Part shown: positions 1-8,471 of the stretch, piece after piece | Layout of the letters: every line of letters starts with the position of its first letter | Position numbering within the stretch: position 1 is the stretch's first letter | DNA from: Thiogranum longum | Lineage (GTDB): Bacteria; Pseudomonadota; Gammaproteobacteria; DSM-19610 | NCBI RefSeq assembly: GCF_004339085.1 | Contig: NZ_SMFX01000001.1 | Location: forward strand, 2,451,352-2,515,351 | Direction of reading: 5' to 3' | Length of the DNA: 64,000 nt | Notes under the pieces: generated by a model | The model's database searches: none | Seen by the model: the letters and a program-made list of their open reading frames with translations, nothing else | Told to the model about the DNA's origin: nothing | Program-made: the position numbers and the translations under genes

Positions 1-41
1 TTCTTTGATTCATTTTCAGCTCCCTGATTACGTTATCTTGC

Positions 42-68
42 AATCTACTTGCATTGTGCAAGTAGATT
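42..68. promoter_or_regulatory. Palindromic operator upstream of the HxlR gene
   Basis: A perfect inverted repeat with 12-base arms around a 3-base centre (core TTGCA-TTG-TGCAA) lies about 60 bases before the regulator start. HxlR proteins bind such dyads as dimers and usually control their own gene or a divergent one. A weaker copy follows at 85-97. Autoregulation is inferred; the target gene to the left is outside the window. Confidence 0.6.
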
Positions 69-84
69 CATTGTAGCCGAGTAC

Positions 85-97
85 TTGCATTTTGCAA
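85..97. promoter_or_regulatory. Second, shorter operator copy
   Basis: TTGCA-TTT-TGCAA repeats the core of the dyad at 42-68, with the two centres 36 bases apart. It sits where a promoter for the gene starting at 126 would be, so a bound repressor could block transcription. A further TTGCAA half-site lies near 38-43. Confidence 0.5.
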
Positions 98-125
98 TCG
101 CTTATTTTTCAGTACACTTCGATTT

Positions 126-560
126 ATGAAAAAACACGAAAATCACAACAGCGGCAAATGCCCGATTACCTTTGCGCTGGATATATTCGGCGACAAATGG
201 AGCCTCATCATCCTTCGGGATATTCTGTTCAAGGGGAAAAAATACTATGGCGAATTTCTCAACTCACCCGAGAAAATTTCAACCAATATACTGGCGAGCC
301 GCCTGAGCAAGCTGGAGTCCGAAGGACTGATATCAAAAACGCAGGACTCGAAAAACCTGTCGAAATTTATTTACCGGCTCACCTGCAAGGGGAAAGACCT
401 GCTCCCTTTACTGCTTGATATGATCGAATGGAGTGTAAAGTACAACCCTCAACCCGACACACCTGACAACGTTATCAATGGCGCTCCACGCAACCTGCTT
501 ACCAGGCTGCACAAGGACCGGGAACGACTGCTCAACGAGATCCTGAGCAAACTGGAGTAG
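126..560 (+). CDS. HxlR-family winged-helix transcriptional regulator
   Basis: The 144-residue protein carries the HxlR signature: an N-terminal CPI segment (Cys 12), then the stretch DKWSLIILRDIL that starts the winged helix, then ISTNILASRLSKLESEGLI as the recognition region. HxlR proteins are dimeric DNA-binding repressors or activators, often redox- or aldehyde-responsive through the N-terminal Cys. The last 45 residues form a helical tail. No strong ribosome-binding site precedes the ATG. Two matching palindromes upstream suggest it regulates its own promoter. The regulated function cannot be told from this window. Confidence 0.85.
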   Translation: MKKHENHNSGKCPITFALDIFGDKWSLIILRDILFKGKKYYGEFLNSPEKISTNILASRLSKLESEGLISKTQDSKNLSKFIYRLTCKGKDLLPLLLDMIEWSVKYNPQPDTPDNVINGAPRNLLTRLHKDRERLLNEILSKLE

Positions 561-567
561 AAGGAAA

Positions 568-643
568 TGGTGCCGGAAAGAGGAGTTGAACCCCCGACCT
601 TCTCATTACGAGTGAGCTGCTCTACCGACTGAGCTATTCCGGC
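568..643 (-). tRNA. tRNA-Thr (anticodon CGU)
   Basis: Read on the minus strand, a complete 76-base cloverleaf is visible. The acceptor stem is GCCGGAA/TTCCGGC, the D-arm is GCTC..GAGC, the anticodon loop is CTCGTAA, the T-arm has GGTTCAACTCC and the CCA end is encoded. It reads ACG codons and closely resembles the E. coli CGU threonine tRNA. It lies 8 bases after the convergent HxlR gene. Confidence 0.96.
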
Positions 644-753
644 AATGGAATGATGCTGTGCTGTGAGGCCAGCCAGCGCACTGTGCACAGGAACCAGCGA
701 AGACGCATATTACCCTGCTGGTGGCATTTTTACACCCCGAGGCGCAACCTCAG

Positions 754-2019
754 CTAGCTGAAAATGCCTTTCAGCATATAGAAGAACACGATCGCCAGCA
801 GCCCGCCAGCAGGCAGCGTAACAATCCAGGACATGAAAATGTTACGGATCACGGTCAAATTCAACGCTTCCATGCCACGCGCCAGACCGACACCGAGGAC
901 GGCGCCGACCAGCGTGTGGGTGGTGGATATCGGCAGGCCGGTACCGGAAGCCAGTACAACCGTGGTGGCCGCCGCGAGTGTGGCGGCAAAGCCCCGGCTT
1001 GGCGTCAACTCGGTGATATTATTGCCCACCGTGGCAATCACGTGTTTGCCAAACATTGCCAGTCCAAGCACGATACCTGCGCCGCCCAGTAACAGCACCC
1101 ACATCGGCAGCATGGATTTTGATGCCACTTCACCACCGCTCTGCACGATACCGACTACCGCTGCCACTGGCCCGATAGCATTGGCGACATCATTTGAACC
1201 GTGCGCAAAAGCCATCGCGCATGCTGTCACGACCATCAACACACTGAACACACGCTCAACGTTGGTGTAGTGAAAATCCTTGTCGACCGAAGGATCAAGC
1301 TGGATGCGGTTGACAAAATATCGCCCGACGAAAAACATCACCACGCCGACGGCAAAAGCGTAGCTGTAATTTTCCAGCATGGTATTTTCCAGCCCGAGGT
1401 GCTTCAGGCCTTTCAGGAAAGTAACCAGCGAAATAATGAAACCAACCAGGAAGATATAATAGGGCACGTATTTCTTGGCATTACGGAACGGCTCTTCGGT
1501 ATTCAGAATCAGCTTCTGTACGCTTCGAAACAGTGAATAGGCTATAAACCCGGCCAGCAGGGGTGAAACCACCCAGCTGGCCACAATGGACATAACCTTG
1601 TCCCAGTGCACGGCATCCATGCCGATGCCAACCATGGCAAAACCGACGATTGCGCCAACGATAGAGTGCGTTGTAGAAACCGGCCAGCCATTTTTTGAGG
1701 CGATCAACAGCCAGATACCCGCTGCCAATAAAGATGCCAGCATGCCGTAGACCAGCAACTCGGGCGAAGCTGACAGCATATCGGCATCGACAATGCCTTT
1801 GCGAATCGTCTTTGTTACCTGCCCGCCGGCCAGTATGGCGCCGGCAAATTCGAACACCGCGGCTATCAGCACGGCCTGCTTGATGGTCAGCGCTTTGGAA
1901 CCGACCGATGTTGCCATGGCGTTGGCAACATCATTGGCGCCGATACCCCAGGCCATGAACAGGCCAAATACACCGGCAAGAATCAGGAAGACCGCACCAT
2001 AGGTCACAATAATATCCAT
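754..2019 (-). CDS. PiT-family inorganic phosphate transporter
   Basis: This 421-residue integral membrane protein has the internal duplication typical of PiT permeases. GANDVANA occurs at residues 27-34 and GSNDVANA near 274-281, and each half also carries a PVSTTH/PISTTH motif (about 113-118 and 363-368). Roughly ten hydrophobic helices are visible. PiT proteins import phosphate or metal phosphate by cation symport in the inner membrane. The gene starts 10 bases after a DUF47 (PhoU-like) gene on the same strand, a common operon pair in which the DUF47 protein is thought to modulate the transporter. Whether it matches E. coli PitA or a low-affinity relative is not resolvable here. Confidence 0.95.
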   Translation of the reverse strand: MDIIVTYGAVFLILAGVFGLFMAWGIGANDVANAMATSVGSKALTIKQAVLIAAVFEFAGAILAGGQVTKTIRKGIVDADMLSASPELLVYGMLASLLAAGIWLLIASKNGWPVSTTHSIVGAIVGFAMVGIGMDAVHWDKVMSIVASWVVSPLLAGFIAYSLFRSVQKLILNTEEPFRNAKKYVPYYIFLVGFIISLVTFLKGLKHLGLENTMLENYSYAFAVGVVMFFVGRYFVNRIQLDPSVDKDFHYTNVERVFSVLMVVTACAMAFAHGSNDVANAIGPVAAVVGIVQSGGEVASKSMLPMWVLLLGGAGIVLGLAMFGKHVIATVGNNITELTPSRGFAATLAAATTVVLASGTGLPISTTHTLVGAVLGVGLARGMEALNLTVIRNIFMSWIVTLPAGGLLAIVFFYMLKGIFS

Positions 2020-2029
2020 GCGTGATCCC

Positions 2030-2710
2030 TTATCTGGCCAGCATCAGCTGCAAACGACTTCCGACACGCTGTGCGCGGTCGGCCACATCACCTGTCCAGT
2101 CGATAATCTTGTACAGGAACATGGCATCGATCGGATCGAGTTCTTTTTCTACCGCAAAAATCTTGTGGCGAATTTCGGCCTGCAGCTTGTCGGTATCACT
2201 CTCGATGGAGTCGAGCTTGCTGATCATCTTGACGACCAGCTTGACTTCCTGACCACTGAAGCCGGTACCTACCAGTTCGTCCAGCTCGTTGATCGCACGG
2301 TTGGCCTGCTCGCAGGCATCCACGCAACGCTCGACGTACCTCATATAATCCTCGTGGATATTCTTCGGCAGCACCATGTGCCGTCCGAGAATCACGCCGG
2401 CGATATCCTTGGCACGGTTGGCGATGGTGTCCTGCATGGTCAGCACTTCCAGCAGGTCGCGGCGCGACACCGGCATGAACAGTCCCTTCGGGAGATGAAG
2501 GCGGAGCTGTTTTTTCATGACATCAGCTTCTTTCTCCAGGTCAGAAATCTTCTTCTGCACCTTCGCGACTTCGTCCCAGTTTTCCTTGATGACGTTTTCG
2601 AAAAGAGGAATCAGCTTTGTTACGCAGGCCATGACTTTTGCCATGTGCTGCTGCATGGGCTTGACAGGTGAACTGCCAAAAATCCCGGACATGTAACCAC
2701 CACCAGCCAT
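2030..2710 (-). CDS. DUF47 / PhoU-like protein (TIGR00153 family)
   Basis: The protein has 226 residues, is almost wholly helical and matches the DUF47 pattern, with SGIFGSSPVKPMQQHM at the N-terminus and acidic residues in the later helices (ISDLEKEAD, SKLDSIESDTDKLQ). Such proteins are cytoplasmic PhoU relatives that pair with PiT transporters. The start at 2710 is preferred over an in-frame ATG at 2716 because GGGAGG at 2719-2724 is 8 bases from it but only 2 from the other. It lies just upstream of the phosphate transporter and is probably co-transcribed with it. The exact regulatory role is unproven. Confidence 0.88.
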   Translation of the reverse strand: MAGGGYMSGIFGSSPVKPMQQHMAKVMACVTKLIPLFENVIKENWDEVAKVQKKISDLEKEADVMKKQLRLHLPKGLFMPVSRRDLLEVLTMQDTIANRAKDIAGVILGRHMVLPKNIHEDYMRYVERCVDACEQANRAINELDELVGTGFSGQEVKLVVKMISKLDSIESDTDKLQAEIRHKIFAVEKELDPIDAMFLYKIIDWTGDVADRAQRVGSRLQLMLAR

Positions 2711-2847
2711 ACTCATTTCCTCCCGTCACCTTCGCGTGGAAAACAGCCGAATAACACCCAGCCTCGCGCGCATTCTAACGGCAAGTTTTCAGGATTGCAT
2801 TGATAATATTGGCTTGATTTCCGGACAGGACTCCGGCAGGCACATGC

Positions 2848-3279
2848 TCAGCGAACCGGTCGAACACGGATCACAACATCCACACCCTCGAGCTCTGTAT
2901 CTTCGGGTAATTCAGGCAGCTGTTCGGTGAGGATATACTGCGAATCGATATCTGACAGCTCGCCGGTAGCGGTGTTGTACATGTGGTGATGTGGGGTGCT
3001 GTTGGTATCGTAAAAAACCCGGGTCGGATCAATGATGACCTCACGCAAAAGCCCCCTGGCAGCGAACAATCCAAGGGTGTTATAGACAGTCGCCTTGGAC
3101 ACCGGCTTGCCGGTGTGCTTCATTTGTTCCAGCACCTGGTCCGCACTGAGATGCTGGTTGCCGGTCAGCAGCACTTGTGCAATATGCACGCGCTGGCGAG
3201 TTGGCTGTATACCGACAGCCATCAGTCGTTCGGTTGCAGTGGATTTATCAAGCAACTGTGGAGGAGTAGATGTATCCAT
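2848..3279 (-). CDS. Fur-family metalloregulator (Irr/PerR-like)
   Basis: This 143-residue protein has the Fur fold: a winged helix (QPTRQRVHIAQVLL, then KPVSKATVYNTLGLFAARGLL) and a C-terminal dimerisation domain with a His-rich metal site, HHH at 97-99. It has no CxxC pair, so the structural zinc site of Fur and PerR is absent, as in many Irr-like members. It probably senses iron, haem or peroxide. The ATG at 3279 is chosen because the reading frame upstream has no family similarity. An inverted repeat 25 bases upstream could be its operator. The regulon cannot be inferred from its neighbours. Confidence 0.85.
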   Translation of the reverse strand: MDTSTPPQLLDKSTATERLMAVGIQPTRQRVHIAQVLLTGNQHLSADQVLEQMKHTGKPVSKATVYNTLGLFAARGLLREVIIDPTRVFYDTNSTPHHHMYNTATGELSDIDSQYILTEQLPELPEDTELEGVDVVIRVRPVR

Positions 3280-3303
3280 GAGTGCAAGTATACGACGACG
3301 TTT

Positions 3304-3316
3304 TAGACGAAGTCTA
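3304..3316. promoter_or_regulatory. Inverted repeat upstream of the Fur-family gene
   Basis: TAGAC-GAA-GTCTA forms a perfect 5-base dyad 24 bases before the regulator start codon. Fur proteins bind AT-rich dyads near their own promoters, so autoregulation is possible. The repeat is short and could be chance. Confidence 0.35.
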
Positions 3317-3322
3317 TATTGG

Positions 3323-4429
3323 CTAATCTGCAGGTTTTTCAGAAACGACGCCCGGTAGATACGCCGTAATGTCAATTTCAGACTGGCCGCGAGTGATCTG
3401 GTCCGCCAGCAGGCGGGCTGAAGCCGGCCCCAGCACCACACCATTTCGAAAATGCCCTGCACAAACAAACAGGTTACTCAATTCAGGGTGTACCCCAATC
3501 ACCGGAACCCCGTCAGGTGTCCCGGGCCTCAGACCTGCCCAATGGCACTCGACAGGCAAATCAGCAAGTACCGGCATCAATGAAAAGGCCGATTGGCTGA
3601 GATCATCCAGCGCTTCCTGGGTGGTACATTTTTCAAACCCCGTATACTCCAGGGTACTGCCAAACAATACCCGACCATCCCGTCGCGGGATAACATAGCG
3701 CCCATTATGCAGGGTGATGCGCCGCACAAGACCAGGGGGACCACGAAACAGAATCATCTGGCCGCGTACCGGCTGGATCGGTAACGTCAAACCGGTCTCC
3801 TCCAGCAAGCCGGCTGTCCAGGCGCCGGTAGCGACCACGAAGGTTGCGGCACTGACTTCACCGTTTGCGGTAAGGGCCGCCCTGACCTGCCCTCCCGAAC
3901 TGCGCCAGCCGAGGACTTCTGTATCCTGGCAAAAAGTAGCACCTTGCCGCTCCAGTGCAACACGCAGTGCACGTGTCATCCTCGGGTTACGTATCTGACC
4001 TACGGTCGGCATCCACAAGGCATTCTCGAATTGAGTCGCAAGTTGTGGTTCTATTTCTTGCGCCATGATCTTATCGACCGACTGTAACGGCATGTTGTAA
4101 CGCTTCGCCCAGGATTGCGCATCGTTCCGGTCCTCGACATCCGTCATGAGTAAACCGGACCTTTCGAACTCAGGATCAATACCACTTTCTTCCAGCAGCG
4201 CTTCCGCCAGAACCGGATAGATCTGCTGGCTCCGGCGTGCCAGCTCATTTACCGAATCCGGATAGCGCCATGGGTACAGGGGCGAAAGAATACCGCCGCC
4301 AGCCCAGGAGGATTCACGGGCGGGTTTGCCACGCTCAAGCAGCATGACAGAATAGCCGGCAGCGACGAGTTCGCGCGCCGTCAACATGCCGATAATCCCG
4401 GCGCCCACAATTACGACGTCAGCTTTCAT
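3323..4429 (-). CDS. thiO: Glycine oxidase ThiO (FAD-dependent amine oxidase)
   Basis: The 368-residue protein opens with the dinucleotide-binding motif DVVIVGAGIIG followed by LLERG, typical of the DAO/ThiO fold. It also has WAGGGILSPLYPW and, near the C-terminus, CHWAGLRPGTPDGVPVIG and GHFRNGVVLGPASARLLAD, which fit glycine oxidase. ThiO oxidises glycine to iminoacetate for the thiazole part of thiamine. The ATG at 4429 gives the usual short lead before the FAD motif; another lies at 4438. No thiazole synthase or other thiamine gene is adjacent. It follows a minor-pilin gene on the same strand by 27 bases, an association with no obvious functional link. Confidence 0.85.
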   Translation of the reverse strand: MKADVVIVGAGIIGMLTARELVAAGYSVMLLERGKPARESSWAGGGILSPLYPWRYPDSVNELARRSQQIYPVLAEALLEESGIDPEFERSGLLMTDVEDRNDAQSWAKRYNMPLQSVDKIMAQEIEPQLATQFENALWMPTVGQIRNPRMTRALRVALERQGATFCQDTEVLGWRSSGGQVRAALTANGEVSAATFVVATGAWTAGLLEETGLTLPIQPVRGQMILFRGPPGLVRRITLHNGRYVIPRRDGRVLFGSTLEYTGFEKCTTQEALDDLSQSAFSLMPVLADLPVECHWAGLRPGTPDGVPVIGVHPELSNLFVCAGHFRNGVVLGPASARLLADQITRGQSEIDITAYLPGVVSEKPAD

Positions 4430-4456
4430 GACGTCCATGCTACGCCAAATGCAGGA

Positions 4457-4864
4457 TCAGCGATTCCAGCAGGCCGGGCCTGCATAAGGTGATGTTTCAA
4501 CGGGGCCCTGCGAGTTGATTGCAAACACCCCGCAATCATCTGACTGTTGCGCACCCTGTGGTGTGGCCTTGCCCAGGTAATCTCCCGCGTCACTGCTTTC
4601 GACTTGCAGCTGGTAATAGCCTTCAGTTGACTGGCCGTCCGACCATCCGAGCATATCCGTACGACTTGCATAGGCCGGGTTATCCGCTCGCCAGCGCTGC
4701 TGGGCAAGCTGCAACTGTAACAAGGCCGACATGGCATCGCTACGACGGGACCTGGCGATGAAACCATTGTAGGAAGGGACTGAAATGGACGCGAGAATCG
4801 CAACAATGGTCAGTGCTGTCAAAAGTTCGAGTAAAGAGAAACCGGGTGCTCTGGACCGTATCAT
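4457..4864 (-). CDS. Type IV minor pilin, PilE-like
   Basis: The 135-residue prepilin has a 7-residue basic leader ending in a prepilin peptidase site, G8|F9, followed by [19 protein letters not shown] with Glu at mature position 5. The rest is the short PilE-type globular domain, with LQLAQQRWRADNPAY after the helix and two Cys (DDCGV, GPACW) that could form the C-terminal disulphide loop. The start at 4864 has GGAG 8 bases upstream. It is transcribed away from the neighbouring pilin operon and shares a 123-base promoter region with it. It is probably a minor or alternative pilin, since a second pilE-like gene closes the cluster at 14613. Confidence 0.85.
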   Translation of the reverse strand: MIRSRAPGFSLLELLTALTIVAILASISVPSYNGFIARSRRSDAMSALLQLQLAQQRWRADNPAYASRTDMLGWSDGQSTEGYYQLQVESSDAGDYLGKATPQGAQQSDDCGVFAINSQGPVETSPYAGPACWNR

Positions 4865-4987
4865 AAGGCAACTCCATTTGCTCAACGGGTAGTCTGCGCG
4901 GGGCGCAATCCTTGCGCGCCACGTGAAACCGACTATACTCGGCACGACATACAGGAACAAGTCAAACACCTTCCAGGAGGTCGTATC

Positions 4988-5527
4988 ATGGATGATGCGC
5001 AACACGAAGGTTTCACGCTTGTCGAGTTACTGGTTAGCCTGGCCATTGCCGCGCTACTGGCAGCTGTTGCTGCACCTGCCATGGCCCGTTTTCTGGACAA
5101 CGCGCGACTGCGCGCTGCCACAGGAGACATCGCCCGGGAACTCGTACTGGCGCGAAGCTATGCTTACACATTTCGCAAACCGGTCTATTTCAACATCGCT
5201 GTTGCAGATACAGCATGGTGCTATGGATGGGGAGAATCACCCGCCTGCAACTGCAACAGTAGCGATCCCCCCGCCGCTTGTCAGACCCGTGAATCCGGGC
5301 TGACCCGGGATCACCTGCAAACCTCGGCAGACTACCCGCAGATCCGCCTGATGTTGACAGGCCTGCAGCGTACATCGCGTCTGGTGCGCTTCTCACCCAT
5401 ACGCGGCACTGCCACGGCAGCAACCCTGTTACTCGAAAACAGCAACAGCCAGACGCGCGTTATTATCAGCATCCTGGGACGTGTCCGTACCTGCTCACCG
5501 GACACCGCGAGGTTCCTGGCATGCTGA
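4988..5527 (+). CDS. FimT/GspH-family minor pseudopilin (first set)
   Basis: The 179-residue protein has a class III signal, MDDAQHEG|FTLVELL, a hydrophobic helix to about residue 30 and a GspH/FimT-type globular domain (ARLRAATGDIARELVLARSYAYTFRKPV). Minor pseudopilins of this type form the tip complex that primes type IV pilus assembly, and some FimT proteins bind DNA during uptake. Four Cys cluster in the domain (CYGW, CNCN, CQTR). A strong ribosome-binding site (CAGGAGG) is 7 bases upstream. It is the first gene of a four-gene operon whose next gene overlaps it by 7 bases. Confidence 0.88.
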   Translation: MDDAQHEGFTLVELLVSLAIAALLAAVAAPAMARFLDNARLRAATGDIARELVLARSYAYTFRKPVYFNIAVADTAWCYGWGESPACNCNSSDPPAACQTRESGLTRDHLQTSADYPQIRLMLTGLQRTSRLVRFSPIRGTATAATLLLENSNSQTRVIISILGRVRTCSPDTARFLAC

Positions 5528-6249
5528 ATATGCCCTTCCTGCAAAAAGGTTTCACACTGGTCGAACTCCTGGTCGCGAGCGTGATATCCCTGGTTGCGCT
5601 GTCCGCCATCGTTACCGTCTACGCGGCTACTGCCCGACACACTACCGGAGAACTGTCCCGTGCCGATCTTCGCCAGCAGATGCACACCGTCGCGGAACTC
5701 ATGGCTTCCGATATCCGGCGCAGTGGCTACTGGGCCTTCGACCCGCTGCTGCAAACCGCCGCCAGAAACCCTTTCGAACAACCGGACAGCCGACTGCGTA
5801 GCGGGGCACTGGATGATGAAACGCCGTCATCCTGCTTACTGTTCAGCTACGACATCGATCGCGACGGGCTGGTCGGGAAAGGCCAGTGCCAGGACAATGA
5901 ATGCGCGCCTGGTTCAGACGATGACAATGTAGAGCAGTTCGGTTACCGACTGAGTCGCAGCCGTCTCCAGGCGCGCTATGGCGGAACCGAAATGACCTGT
6001 AGCACAGGTAACTGGCAGACCGTTACTACACCAGGCATCGTCATCAGCGACCTGACCTTTACGCTCTACTCCAACTGTCTGAACCTTGCAGAGCAACAGG
6101 TTCCCTGCACGCCCGGACAACCTGCATTGCTTCGACGTGCTGTGACATTCTCCGTAGAAGGCTCACTGATGCAAGATCGTGCAATCACCTTGCGACTGTC
6201 ACGCTGGATCAATGTGCGCAATGCTCAGTTACTCGAGCCACAGGAATGA
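5521..6249 (+). CDS. pilW: PilW-family minor pilin assembly protein (first set)
   Basis: The 242-residue prepilin has a leader ending at G10 and FTLVELLVASVISLVALSAIV as the transmembrane helix, with Glu at mature position 5. PilW proteins are inner-membrane pseudopilins that build the pilus tip complex together with PilV, PilX and PilY1. The protein is shorter than the second PilW in this locus (322 residues), mainly in the globular domain. The gene overlaps fimT by 7 bases and pilX by 4, which implies translational coupling. An alternative ATG lies 9 bases downstream. Confidence 0.85.
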   Translation: MLNMPFLQKGFTLVELLVASVISLVALSAIVTVYAATARHTTGELSRADLRQQMHTVAELMASDIRRSGYWAFDPLLQTAARNPFEQPDSRLRSGALDDETPSSCLLFSYDIDRDGLVGKGQCQDNECAPGSDDDNVEQFGYRLSRSRLQARYGGTEMTCSTGNWQTVTTPGIVISDLTFTLYSNCLNLAEQQVPCTPGQPALLRRAVTFSVEGSLMQDRAITLRLSRWINVRNAQLLEPQE

Positions 6250-7304
6250 ATTGCGCAACACACTGTAGCCTGGACCGTCAGCGCGGGATGGCGACGTTGC
6301 TGATTGCACTGGTACTGATGATGGCAATAACCGTTATCACACTGTCCGTTGCGCGAACCGGCATTAACCAGGCCAGCATCGACAACAACCAGCAGTGGCA
6401 TGATCGTCTGTTTGTTGCGGCGGAATCTGCCATAGAGCGTCTGCTACCTGTTGTTTCGACCTTTCCGGAAACGGCATGGAGCAGCCTGCCGGGCAACGAA
6501 CAGGAAAGCTGGCAACAAAATGAAGATGACGGTCGGGTTAGCACCGAACTTCAAGTCACCCGCTCCCCCTTGCCTCGCCGCTTCCTGACTGTGCAGGCGT
6601 TAACGCGCCGCTCGGATGGATCAGGTCCCGGCGTACAGGTTACACGCCGGTTTCGTGAGCTCAGTATTTTATCACCGCTTGCCGAGCTGGCCCCGCCCCT
6701 GATTATCCAGGGCTGTCCAACAGATACAGCCGCGAACCAGGAAGTCTATCCCCCGAATGCGGACAGCGACGATGCCGGTACGGCAATCTGGTTGACTGCC
6801 GGAGACTGTCCGGTCATCGACATAGACACTCACCAGGGTGCAATCCAGCCCATATCGCTTGCCGGCGAACTCTGGGACGCCCTGTTTACACTGGACCGGG
6901 AAGCCTATGCCGAGCTGGCTGGGCAGCAACAGAACCTGCCCGACGATCAACGCCGTTACTGGATTGCCACAACAGACGATCTTGACAGCCAGGGACGCTG
7001 GCCCCGAAGTCTTGGCAGCATCGATCAGCACAAGCTGCTGTATTTCCCACCAGAAGTCGGCTGCCCCGGTTTTGCGGCCGGAGTCCGTATCTACGGTGTC
7101 GTGTTTATCGATACGCCCTGTATTGGTCCACTCACACTGACGTCTCTTGATATCACCGGCACCTTGATCATCAATGGCCGCGTCAACCCGGGGTCGGGAC
7201 GCGTTCAGATCGCCAACATTCAGATTGAAGATCCACGACAGGCAGCGCTGCGATTCCCGGCGTTTCGCCTCATTCGTGTCCCCGGCAGCTGGAGGGATTT
7301 CTGA
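6246..7304 (+). CDS. pilX: PilX-like minor pilin assembly protein (first set)
   Basis: The 352-residue protein has an N-terminal segment RQRGMATLLIALVLMMAITVITLSVA followed by FVAAESAIERL, the PilX N-terminal pattern. Position 5 of the mature protein is not Glu, as usual for PilX/GspK-type proteins that cap the complex. It is almost twice the length of the second PilX here (190 residues) and has a large unassigned C-terminal half with Cys pairs (QGCPTD, GDCPV, VGCPG, TPCIG). Its start overlaps the pilW stop (ATGA), and its stop overlaps pilV. The extra domain may be a substrate-facing tip module, but that is inference. Confidence 0.75.
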   Translation: MNCATHCSLDRQRGMATLLIALVLMMAITVITLSVARTGINQASIDNNQQWHDRLFVAAESAIERLLPVVSTFPETAWSSLPGNEQESWQQNEDDGRVSTELQVTRSPLPRRFLTVQALTRRSDGSGPGVQVTRRFRELSILSPLAELAPPLIIQGCPTDTAANQEVYPPNADSDDAGTAIWLTAGDCPVIDIDTHQGAIQPISLAGELWDALFTLDREAYAELAGQQQNLPDDQRRYWIATTDDLDSQGRWPRSLGSIDQHKLLYFPPEVGCPGFAAGVRIYGVVFIDTPCIGPLTLTSLDITGTLIINGRVNPGSGRVQIANIQIEDPRQAALRFPAFRLIRVPGSWRDF

Positions 7305-7711
7305 TGCATCATCGCCAGACCGGCTTCAGCCTCACAGAGGCTTTGATTTCCCTGTTGGTTCTAAGTATTGGCTGGCTGGGCCTGGGACAATTGCAGGCCA
7401 GGCTCTCGATCGCCAGCCAGAATCAGGCCAGCACTGCCTACGCCCGGCTAATTCAGTCTGATTTATATGAAAAAATAATGAGTTACGAGCTTTCCGATAT
7501 CCCCGGGAGTGCTCCCGGGATTGACCCGGTTTCCACGCCTTCCGGCACCTATACTATTCAGCTGTCACGATCTTCAGCTGATCGCCTGAGTACGACTGAT
7601 ATCACCGTTGCATGGGTTGATCTCGATACCGCAAGAAATACAATTATTTCTTCAACATTAAGCAGTTACCCGACACCCTTTGATACTCGCTGGTTGCTGA
7701 CCCCACCCTGA
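7304..7711 (+). CDS. pilV: PilV-like minor pilin (first set)
   Basis: The 135-residue prepilin has the leader MHHRQTG|FSLTEALISLLVLSIGWLGLGQLQA, matching PilV (LSIGxLGLAxLQ pattern) with Glu at mature position 5. The globular part is short. Its ATG shares one base with the pilX stop, so it is translationally coupled. It is the last gene of the first operon. A 208-base intergenic gap then separates it from the second set and presumably holds that set's promoter, though no clear consensus was recognised there. Confidence 0.82.
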   Translation: MHHRQTGFSLTEALISLLVLSIGWLGLGQLQARLSIASQNQASTAYARLIQSDLYEKIMSYELSDIPGSAPGIDPVSTPSGTYTIQLSRSSADRLSTTDITVAWVDLDTARNTIISSTLSSYPTPFDTRWLLTPP

Positions 7712-7919
7712 TCACCAGATCACCCAGGCTGACCCAGCCGACCTGATAGCCGGATCATACTTATTACTATCAAGTTTTCTCCAATCAAGCCCCTATAAAG
7801 CGGGCAAGCGAAGGTTTTTTTCCGCTATACGGGACGAAAAACGGCCGCTTGTCGCAATTCCTCATCCGCTGGTCGGAATACGATTTACTACGACAAAAAA
7901 CTGACGTTAAGTACACATC

Positions 7920-8441
7920 ATGAAAAACGAAAACGGATTCACATTGGTAGAACTGATGATCACCCTGGCGATCGGGGCGATCCTGCTGACCATCGGCGTG
8001 CCGAGCTTTCAGAACTACATCCTCGACAACCGACTGGTCACACAGGCAAACCGGATCTCAAACGATATCAATATCGCCAGGAGCGCCGCGATTAAATATC
8101 AGCGCCCCGGGCAGATTTGTATCAGTTCCGATTCAACCACAGCAACACCCAGCTGCACAGGTGGCACCGACTGGTCGGTGGGCTGGATTGTCTGGGTCGA
8201 CAAGGACCGCGATGGAACACCGGATGCACCGGGAGAAATTGTAGTCACTGCCGAGGCATTGTCAGGTACAACCACGCTGACAAGTGCCGCACTTGGCGCG
8301 ATTTCCTACGATTCCCGCGGCTTTGCAACTGATGTCGACACGCTAACACTTTGTGACGACCGCACCGGCGAAGTCGGTCGCAGCATCGACATCCGGGGTG
8401 CCGGACGAATCAATATCTCCAGAGACACCACCAGCTGTTAA
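7920..8441 (+). CDS. FimT/GspH-family minor pseudopilin (second set)
   Basis: The 173-residue protein has the leader MKNENG|FTLVELMITLAIGAILLTIGVPSFQNY, then a GspH/FimT domain containing NRISNDINIARSAAIKYQRPGQICISSD, the usual FimT helix and strand. It starts the second, longer pilin operon. The ATG has only a weak ribosome-binding site (TAAG) upstream. Compared with the first FimT it lacks the Cys-rich segment and has a more typical C-terminal region (RGAGRINISRDTTSC). Confidence 0.88.
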   Translation: MKNENGFTLVELMITLAIGAILLTIGVPSFQNYILDNRLVTQANRISNDINIARSAAIKYQRPGQICISSDSTTATPSCTGGTDWSVGWIVWVDKDRDGTPDAPGEIVVTAEALSGTTTLTSAALGAISYDSRGFATDVDTLTLCDDRTGEVGRSIDIRGAGRINISRDTTSC

Positions 8442-8471
8442 TCACCGGGAAATGATAGCGGATAACGACTC

